Positions 5,221 to 9,943 of a DNA stretch of 9,943 nucleotides are shown here, piece after piece (the first letter of the stretch is position 1; the number at the start of each line of letters is the position of its first letter). The DNA comes from DATMXT01 sp035560415. Its GTDB lineage: Bacteria; Bacillota; Clostridia; Oscillospirales; Feifaniaceae. The notes under the pieces are model-generated. The model searched no databases. It was not told the origin of the DNA and worked only from the letters and a program-made list of their open reading frames with translations. The translations under genes and the position numbers were made by a program. The DNA lies in the NCBI GenBank assembly GCA_035560415.1, contig DATMZG010000060.1:1-9943 (forward strand), read 5' to 3'.

Positions 5221-6507
5221 ATGTCCAACAACTATAAGTTTGAGACGCTGCAGCTCCATGTCGGGCAGGAGTCCCCCGACCCCACCACCGACGCCAGAGC
5301 TGTCCCGATCTATGCCACCACCTCCTACGTCTTCGCGAGCTCCGCCCAGGCCGCTGCCCGTTTTTCGCTGGCCGAGGGCGGCAACATATACACCCGCCTC
5401 ATGAACCCGACCACCGACGTCTTTGAAAAGCGCATTGCGGCGCTTGAGGGCGGCGTTGGCGCACTTGCCACCGCCACCGGCGCAGCGGCTGTCGACTACG
5501 CCGTGCGCAACATCACAAAGGCGGGGGACCACATCGTCTCCTCTTCGACCATTTACGGCGGAACATATAACCTCTTTGCCAACACCTATGAAGAGCTCGG
5601 CATTTCCGTCACTTTTGTCGACGGCAGCGACCCGCAAAACTTTGAGAAGGCCATCCGCCCGAACACAAAGCTCGTCTTTTTGGAGTCGCTCGGAAACCCC
5701 AACTCCGACGTCATCGACCTCGACGCGGTCTCGGAGATCGCGCACCGGCACGGCGTTCCGGTCGTCATTGACAGCACGTTTGCCACCCCCTATCTGTTCC
5801 GGCCCATTGAGCACGGCGCTGACATCGTGGTCCACTCGGCCACCAAGTTCATCGGCGGACACGGGACGGTCATGGGCGGCGTCATTGTCGACGGCGGAAA
5901 ATTCGACTGGGCCCAAAACGACAAGTTTCCGGGCCTGTCGCAGCCCAACCCCTCCTATCACGGCGTCGTCTTTACGCAGGCGGTGGGCAACCTGGCCTAC
6001 ATCATCAAAGCCCGCACCACCCTGCTGCGGGACACCGGAGCGACCCTCAGCCCTTTCAACGCCTTCCTGCTGCTGCAAGGGCTCGAGACCCTCTCGCTGC
6101 GCGTGGAGCGGCATGTGGAAAACGCCTTGAAAGTCGTGGAATACCTCAAAAATCACCCGCAAGTTGAACGGGTCAACCATCCGTCGCTTGCAAGCGGCCG
6201 GCAAAAAGAGCTCTACGACAGTTATTATCCGAAGGGCGGCGCCTCCATTTTCACGTTCGAGGTGAAGGGCACGGTCGACCAGGCCAAGAAATTCACTGAG
6301 TCGCTGAAGCTCTTCTCGCTGCTCGCAAACGTCGCCGACGTCAAATCGCTTGTCATCCACCCGGCTTCGACCACCCATTCGCAGTTGTCGACCGAGGAGC
6401 TGCTCCAGGCCGGCATCACACCGACGACGGTCCGGCTCTCCATCGGCACCGAACACATTGACGACATCCTCGCCGATCTCGAACAGGGGTTCGAAGCCAT
6501 AAAATAA
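5221..6507 (+). CDS. metY: O-acetylhomoserine/O-acetylserine sulfhydrylase (MetY type)
   Basis: This 428-residue PLP enzyme belongs to the Cys/Met metabolism (gamma-family) transsulfuration group. The length and the opening FETLQLHVGQ...PTTDARAVPIYATTSYVF are typical of O-acetylhomoserine aminocarboxypropyltransferase. The PLP lysine is Lys209 in HSATKFIGGHGT. YTRLMNPTTDVFEKRIAALEGG (58-79) and the C-terminal TTHSQLSTEELLQAGITPTTVRLSIGTEH (383-411) are family hallmarks. It joins sulfide to O-acetylhomoserine to give homocysteine, and some members also use O-acetylserine to make cysteine. It acts in the cytoplasm, and being first in an operon with cysK supports a role in sulfide assimilation. 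AAAGGGAA at 5207-5214 is a strong ribosome site. No acetyltransferase (cysE or metA/metX) is in the window. Confidence 0.95.
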   Translation: MSNNYKFETLQLHVGQESPDPTTDARAVPIYATTSYVFASSAQAAARFSLAEGGNIYTRLMNPTTDVFEKRIAALEGGVGALATATGAAAVDYAVRNITKAGDHIVSSSTIYGGTYNLFANTYEELGISVTFVDGSDPQNFEKAIRPNTKLVFLESLGNPNSDVIDLDAVSEIAHRHGVPVVIDSTFATPYLFRPIEHGADIVVHSATKFIGGHGTVMGGVIVDGGKFDWAQNDKFPGLSQPNPSYHGVVFTQAVGNLAYIIKARTTLLRDTGATLSPFNAFLLLQGLETLSLRVERHVENALKVVEYLKNHPQVERVNHPSLASGRQKELYDSYYPKGGASIFTFEVKGTVDQAKKFTESLKLFSLLANVADVKSLVIHPASTTHSQLSTEELLQAGITPTTVRLSIGTEHIDDILADLEQGFEAIK

Positions 6508-6529
6508 TTTTATGGTAAGGTGAAATTTT

Positions 6530-7462
6530 ATGTCTAAGGTATATACGTCCATTGACCAGCTCATCGGCAACACACCGCTGCTTGAGCTGACAGGTTACGA
6601 GAAACTGCACGGCCTTGGGGCCACCATTCTGGCAAAACTCGAGTACTTCAATCCGGCCGGCAGTGTGAAGGACCGCATTGCAAAGGCCATGATCGACGAC
6701 GCCGAGCAGCGGGGCATCCTGAAAAAGGGCGCGGTCATCATTGAGCCGACCAGCGGCAACACCGGCATCGGGCTGGCCTCGGTCGCGGCGGCAAGGGGAT
6801 ACCGGCTCATCATCACAATGCCCGAGACCATGTCGGTCGAGCGCAGACTTCTCATGAAAGCCTACGGCGCCGAAATCGTCCTGACCGAAGGCGCAAAGGG
6901 CATGAAGGGGGCCATTGAGAAGGCCGATGAGCTTGCAAAGGAGATTCCGGGCAGCTTCATTGCCGGCCAGTTCGTCAACCCGGCCAACCCCAGCGTCCAC
7001 CGCGCCACGACCGGCCCCGAAATCTGGGCCGACACCGATGGCAAGGTTGACATCTTCGTGGCGGGCGTCGGCACCGGCGGCACCGTCACGGGGGTTGGCG
7101 ACTATCTGAAGGGCAAAAATCCGGCCGTGAAAATTGTCGCGGTCGAGCCGGCCACCTCGCCGGTGCTCTCGACCGGCGTGTCCGGCGCCCACAAAATCCA
7201 GGGCATCGGGGCCGGCTTTGTCCCGCAGGTGCTCGACACCAAAATTTACGACGAGATCATCCCGGTCGACAACGAAGCGGCTTTTGAGGTCGGCCGGGAA
7301 CTTGGCAAAACCGACGGCGTTCTGGTCGGAATCTCTTCGGGCGCCGCGGTCTGGGCCGCAACCGAACTTGCGAAAAGGCCCGAAAACAAAGGCAAGGTGA
7401 TTGTGGCGCTTCTGGCAGACACCGGCGAGCGGTACCTCTCCACTCCGCTGTTTACAGACTGA
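6530..7462 (+). CDS. cysK: Cysteine synthase A (O-acetylserine thiol-lyase)
   Basis: This 310-residue PLP beta-family enzyme is full-length for CysK. The PLP lysine is Lys47 in NPAGSVKDRI, the substrate loop is PTSGNTG (73-79), the phosphate-binding loop is GTGGTVTG (181-188), and the Ser of SSGAA (269-273) contacts the PLP ring. It makes L-cysteine from O-acetylserine and sulfide in the cytoplasm. It follows metY after 22 nt with its own ribosome site AAGGTGA (6517-6523), so the two are one operon under the same operators and leader. In Bacillus subtilis, CysK binds the Rrf2 protein CymR and makes it cysteine-responsive. An Rrf2 gene lies about 2 kb downstream here, but whether it binds CysK is unknown. 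Confidence 0.96.
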   Translation: MSKVYTSIDQLIGNTPLLELTGYEKLHGLGATILAKLEYFNPAGSVKDRIAKAMIDDAEQRGILKKGAVIIEPTSGNTGIGLASVAAARGYRLIITMPETMSVERRLLMKAYGAEIVLTEGAKGMKGAIEKADELAKEIPGSFIAGQFVNPANPSVHRATTGPEIWADTDGKVDIFVAGVGTGGTVTGVGDYLKGKNPAVKIVAVEPATSPVLSTGVSGAHKIQGIGAGFVPQVLDTKIYDEIIPVDNEAAFEVGRELGKTDGVLVGISSGAAVWAATELAKRPENKGKVIVALLADTGERYLSTPLFTD

Positions 7463-7476
7463 CGCAAAGCGGCTAA

Positions 7477-7512
7477 AATAAGGTTATGGGCGGAACCGCC
7501 CATAACCTTATT
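7477..7512 (+). terminator. 17-bp perfect hairpin after cysK
   Basis: AATAAGGTTATGGGCGG (7477-7493) pairs without mismatch with CCGCCCATAACCTTATT (7496-7512), leaving an AA apex (in practice a GAAC loop). The descending arm ends CCTTATT rather than in a long T-tract, so termination may be partial. It lies 14 nt after the cysK stop and 36 nt before the next start. No clear promoter follows, so some readthrough into the XdhC-family gene is likely. Confidence 0.6.
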
Positions 7513-7548
7513 GCTGCGCATACGGGAAATACTGAAGGGATGGTGCGT

Positions 7549-8472
7549 ATGAGCGGACTCCATGAAAAATATCTCGCCGGTATTGGCTTTGATTTGACCT
7601 TCATGCCTCCCGGCACCTCCGGAGGCGAGCCCTATGTCCGCCGGTTTAGGCCGCCGGTGCGGCTCATAATTCTCGGCGGCGGCTACGTGGGGCAGGCGCT
7701 CTGTCGGTTTGCAAGCGCCCTCGAGTTTGAGGTGACGGCCGTCGACGACAGGCCGGCCTTTGCGAATTACGAGACCTTTTCGCAGGCAAAGCTCGTCCTC
7801 TGCGACGCTTTTTCCACCGCCATCTCAAAACTGGGCCTGACGGCCGATGACTTTGTCGCCGTCGTCACACGGGGGCACAGGCACGACGCCGACTGCCTTC
7901 GCGTCATTCTGCAAGGGGAGATGCCGGCCTACCTCGGGCTGATCGGCTCCCGCCGCAGGGTCGCGGGGCTCTTTGACATGCTCGAAGGCGAAGGGCTCGA
8001 CCGGGCGCGCATGGACCTCATCCACACCCCAATCGGGCTGCCCATCGGGGCCGTCACGCCCGATGAAATTGCGATTTCCATTCTCGCCGAGCTCACCCTG
8101 TGCCGCAGCGGCCGGGCGTCCGACCGCCATACCGGCATCCTTGAGCAGACGAATGTCGACCCCGATTTTTTGCGCTGCCTCGATATGGACGGCGTCAAGG
8201 CCGTCGCCCTCGTGGTCGAGCGCAGGGGCTCGACGCCGGTCAAAACCGGGGCCGTCATGGCCGTAGACCCCTCGGGTCGGACATTCGGAACGGTGGGCGG
8301 AGGCTGCGGCGAACATGAGATCGTCTTAGCGGCGCTGCGCGTGCTCCAAACCGGCCGGGATGAGCTTGTCACGGTCGACATGACCGACGAGGTTGCCAAG
8401 TCCGAGGGGATGGTCTGCGGCGGGACCATGAAAGTCCTCATCACAAAAATCGACGGGCCATACCGAAATTAA
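7549..8472 (+). CDS. XdhC/CoxI-family protein with reversed domain order
   Basis: From ATG 7549 the product has 307 residues. GAAGGG (7534-7539) is the ribosome site; the frame is open back to 7486, but that would start inside the hairpin. Residues about 34-185 form the NAD-binding-type Rossmann domain normally C-terminal in XdhC (PPVRLIILGGGYVG, VDDRPAFAN, IGSRRR, HTPIGLPIGAVTPDEIAISILAEL). Residues about 215-300 are the XdhC/CoxI domain normally N-terminal (VVERRGSTPVKTGAVM, GTVGGGCGEHE, EGMVCGGTMKVLI, with Cys253 and Cys290). XdhC proteins bind molybdenum cofactor, support its sulfuration and insert it into xanthine dehydrogenase-like enzymes. None of these enzymes is nearby, so the client is unknown. 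The Arg usual after GSxP is Val here. Confidence 0.85.
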   Translation: MSGLHEKYLAGIGFDLTFMPPGTSGGEPYVRRFRPPVRLIILGGGYVGQALCRFASALEFEVTAVDDRPAFANYETFSQAKLVLCDAFSTAISKLGLTADDFVAVVTRGHRHDADCLRVILQGEMPAYLGLIGSRRRVAGLFDMLEGEGLDRARMDLIHTPIGLPIGAVTPDEIAISILAELTLCRSGRASDRHTGILEQTNVDPDFLRCLDMDGVKAVALVVERRGSTPVKTGAVMAVDPSGRTFGTVGGGCGEHEIVLAALRVLQTGRDELVTVDMTDEVAKSEGMVCGGTMKVLITKIDGPYRN

Positions 8473-8530
8473 AATCAGTCTGCTGCCTTTGCGCCACTTT
8501 GCGCGCAGACAGCGGCAAGGAGAAAACCCT

Positions 8531-9298
8531 ATGCTTGACCAGTTTTCCCGCACTGAGCTCATTTTGGGCAGGAAGTCCATTGAAAAACTCGGGCAGAGCC
8601 GGGTTGCCGTGTTCGGCCTCGGCGGCGTCGGCGGATATGCCGTGGAGGCCTTAGCCCGCAGCGGCATCGGCGCCATTGACCTCATTGACGATGACAGAAT
8701 TTGTCTCACAAATCTCAACCGGCAGATCATCGCCACCCACAAGACGGTCGGACAGTACAAGGTGGACGCCGCCGAGGCCCGCATCTTCGACATCAACCCG
8801 CAGGCCGTCGTCACAAAGCACCGGTGTTTTTTTATGCCCGAGACCGCCGATGAATTTGATTTTTCTAAGTACGACTATGTCATTGACGCCATTGACACCG
8901 TGACCGGCAAAATCGAGATTGCGCTGAGGGCCGACAGGGCCGGGGTGCCCGCCATTTCGGCCATGGGGGCGGGAAACAAGCTCGACGCCTCCGCCCTTCG
9001 GGTGGCCGACATCTATGAGACGTCCATCTGCCCTCTGGCGCGGGTCATGCGCCGAGAGCTCAAGCGGCGGGGCGTGAAGGGGCTCAAAGTCGTCTACTCC
9101 CCGGAACCGCCCACCCGGCCACAGGACGACGCCGAAATCAGCTGCAGGGAGCACTGCGTTTGCCCGCCCGGCACCGCCCGGAAGTGCACGGTGCGAAGGG
9201 ATATTCCGGGCTCCGTCGCCTTTGTCCCATCCGTCATGGGCCTCATCATCGCCGGAGAGGTCGTCCGGGACCTGACCGGGCACACATCTCAAAAATAA
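8531..9298 (+). CDS. tcdA: TcdA-like E1 enzyme (tRNA threonylcarbamoyladenosine dehydratase family)
   Basis: The 255-residue product starts at ATG 8531, chosen for AAGGAGA at 8517-8523; an upstream in-frame start at 8489 has no such site. It is a ThiF/MoeB/E1 superfamily protein with the ATP-binding VFGLGGVGGYAVEALARSG (27-45), the acidic LIDDD (51-55), TNLNRQ (60-65) and Lys77. YVIDAIDTV, MGAGNKLDAS and TSICPLARVMRREL are specific to the TcdA/CsdL (YgdL) group. Those enzymes use ATP to cyclise t6A at position 37 of ANN-decoding tRNAs to ct6A. A four-cysteine cluster (Cys205, 209, 211, 219) sits in a loop before PGSVAFVPSVMGLIIAGEV and may bind metal. A sulfur-carrier-activating role is a less likely alternative. 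The gene lies 58 nt after the XdhC-family gene and may share its transcript. Confidence 0.88.
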   Translation: MLDQFSRTELILGRKSIEKLGQSRVAVFGLGGVGGYAVEALARSGIGAIDLIDDDRICLTNLNRQIIATHKTVGQYKVDAAEARIFDINPQAVVTKHRCFFMPETADEFDFSKYDYVIDAIDTVTGKIEIALRADRAGVPAISAMGAGNKLDASALRVADIYETSICPLARVMRRELKRRGVKGLKVVYSPEPPTRPQDDAEISCREHCVCPPGTARKCTVRRDIPGSVAFVPSVMGLIIAGEVVRDLTGHTSQK

Positions 9299-9318
9299 CA
9301 TGATGATAACCGCAATCC

Positions 9319-9445
9319 CTTGTGCTATAATAGCCGCGTGGCGGCCATTATAGTGATTTAAATCCCGCGTGCGATTTTCACCCTTGCGGGTGAACGCACA
9401 TGCGACTATTATACCCCTGCGCGCTGTGCGCTTGTGGTATAATAG
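9319..9445. repeat. Cluster of inverted repeats around TATAATAG boxes
   Basis: Three dyads lie in 130 bp. CTATAATAGCCGC (9325-9337) pairs with GCGGCCATTATAG (9341-9353), one mismatch. TTCACCC (9377-9383) pairs with GGGTGAA (9388-9394), extended by GTGCG (9369-9373) with CGCAC (9395-9399). CTATTATACC (9406-9415) and GGTATAATAG (9436-9445) form a perfect 10-bp inverted repeat. CTTGTGCTATAATAG (9319-9333) recurs at 9431-9445 with one change. The shared TATAATAG units allow alternative pairings. It fills the space between the TcdA-like gene and the Rrf2 gene. Confidence 0.7.
9435..9443 (+). promoter_or_regulatory. Extended -10 promoter of the Rrf2 gene
   Basis: TGG-TATAAT (9435-9443) is a perfect extended -10 box without a clear -35 box. 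It would start transcription near 9450, about 23 nt before the Rrf2 start. A second TGC-TATAAT lies at 9323-9331 and could give a longer leader. Both boxes lie within the dyads described for this intergenic region. Confidence 0.6.
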
Positions 9446-9472
9446 GGAGTGAAAAAGGGGAGTGGATTAAAA

Positions 9473-9886
9473 ATGATGATTTCCACCAAGGGGCGCTATG
9501 CCCTGCAAATTATGCTCGACCTCTCGCAGCACCGGGACGACGGCTACGTTTCCCTGACCAAAATCTCGGAGCGGCAGGGGATTTCCGCAAAATATCTCGA
9601 GGCCATCGTCGCCATGCTAAACCGTGCCGGAATGGTTGAGAGCCAGCGCGGCAAAGAGGGGGGCTATCGGCTCGTGAAGGAGCCCGAGCAGTATTCGGTC
9701 GGCGCCATTATCAAGCTGACCGAGGGCTCCATTGCGCCGGTCTCCTGCCTTGAAGGGGACAGCGCCGGCTGCGAGCGCGCGTACGCCTGTCTGACCCTGC
9801 CGCTGTGGGTGCGGCTTGAGAGCATTGTCGACGAGTACCTCGAAAGCGTCAGCCTCAAAGACCTGCTTGAGCGCAAAGTGAAATAG
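9473..9886 (+). CDS. Rrf2-family transcriptional regulator (IscR/CymR-like)
   Basis: From ATG 9473 the product has 137 residues and begins MMISTKGRYAL, the standard Rrf2 opening; AAGGGGAG at 9455-9462 is the ribosome site. A GTG at 9449 is in frame but precedes that site. The winged helix spans about 1-70: the SLTKISERQGISAKYLEAIVAML recognition region and the wing GKEGGYRLVK. Three cysteines, Cys92, Cys100 and Cys106 (C-x7-C-x5-C), correspond to the Fe-S ligands of IscR, but IscR's histidine ligand three residues after the last Cys is Leu109 here. It may sense Fe-S or cysteine status. In Clostridia such genes commonly precede iscS-iscU-type operons. A dyad shared with the cysteine promoter just downstream suggests it controls both. 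Confidence 0.9.
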   Translation: MMISTKGRYALQIMLDLSQHRDDGYVSLTKISERQGISAKYLEAIVAMLNRAGMVESQRGKEGGYRLVKEPEQYSVGAIIKLTEGSIAPVSCLEGDSAGCERAYACLTLPLWVRLESIVDEYLESVSLKDLLERKVK

Positions 9887-9915
9887 CTTTTGGAATTTTT
9901 TGGATAACATCCTAA

Positions 9916-9938
9916 ACTCCTATTGACTTTATAGGCTT
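9916..9938. promoter_or_regulatory. Operator dyad and -35 box of the next operon (cut by the window edge)
   Basis: ACTCCTAT (9916-9923), a 7-bp spacer and ATAGGCTT (9931-9938) match operator dyad 1 of the cysteine operon. As there, the -35 box (TTGACT, 9923-9928) begins on the last base of the left arm. The -10 box would fall just past base 9943. This is the promoter of an unseen downstream gene, possibly a cysteine desulfurase or Fe-S scaffold. Confidence 0.6.
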
Positions 9939-9943
9939 TAGAG

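Noticed and set aside
5065..6573. A 502-codon open frame on the reverse strand opposite metY, and other long antisense frames across trkA, trkH and cysK.
   Set aside because: They mirror the codon structure of clear forward genes in GC-rich DNA, have low-complexity composition and no family motifs.
8478..8510. Inverted repeat GTCTGC/GCAGAC with CTTTGCGC repeated twice, between the XdhC-family and TcdA-like genes.
   Set aside because: The stem is short and interrupted and no U-tract follows, so I could not call it a terminator or regulatory element.
9323..9353. Intrinsic terminator for the TcdA-like gene.
   Set aside because: The dyad is strong but no T-tract follows, and it contains promoter-like boxes. 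Termination of this gene is unresolved.

Overview
The window looks like chromosomal DNA from an anaerobic, GC-rich member of the Firmicutes, probably class Clostridia (Oscillospiraceae-like). The signs are a rubredoxin, purine-rich Shine-Dalgarno sites, extended -10 promoters, a TrkA/TrkH potassium pair, an O-acetylhomoserine sulfhydrylase-cysK pair, and a TcdA-like gene followed by a three-cysteine Rrf2 regulator. No phage, transposase, CRISPR or RNA genes were recognised, and no gene looks frameshifted. The placement is inferred from gene content and style, not from a search.

Layout. Bases 1-613 hold the end of an upstream terminator, then a two-gene operon (small cupin protein, rubredoxin) behind an extended -10 promoter. 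A perfect 14-bp palindrome is centred 41.5 bp upstream of its predicted start point. Bases 681-710 are a strong terminator. Bases 837-3831 are a potassium-uptake operon (trkA, trkH) with its own promoter and a leader that starts with a strong hairpin. A bidirectional terminator (3849-3879) separates it from a reverse-strand AraC-type regulator with a GyrI-like effector domain (3882-4787). Bases 4788-5220 are a regulatory region between that gene and the forward-strand cysteine operon (metY-type sulfhydrylase, cysK; 5221-7462). A 17-bp perfect hairpin follows, then an XdhC-family protein with its two domains in reversed order (7549-8472), a TcdA-like E1 enzyme (8531-9298), a 170-bp region rich in inverted repeats, and an Rrf2 regulator (9473-9886). 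The window closes inside the promoter of another operon.

How it fits together. The most interesting part is the control of the cysteine operon. Its promoter carries two tandem dyads of the type AATCCTAT-N6/7-ATAGGATT. The same dyad, in identical register with the -35 box, lies just after the Rrf2 gene at the right edge. This suggests that one Rrf2 protein controls both the cysteine operon and a neighbouring operon, which by common clostridial gene order may encode iron-sulfur assembly. The cysteine operon also has a 154-nt leader with a 31-codon upstream ORF that ends MCRCPH-stop. This places two cysteine codons just before the stop, 30 nt from the sulfhydrylase start, inside an RNA that can fold into a three-way junction. 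I propose dual control, transcriptional through Rrf2 and translational or attenuation-type through cysteine codons. This is inference from sequence and untested.
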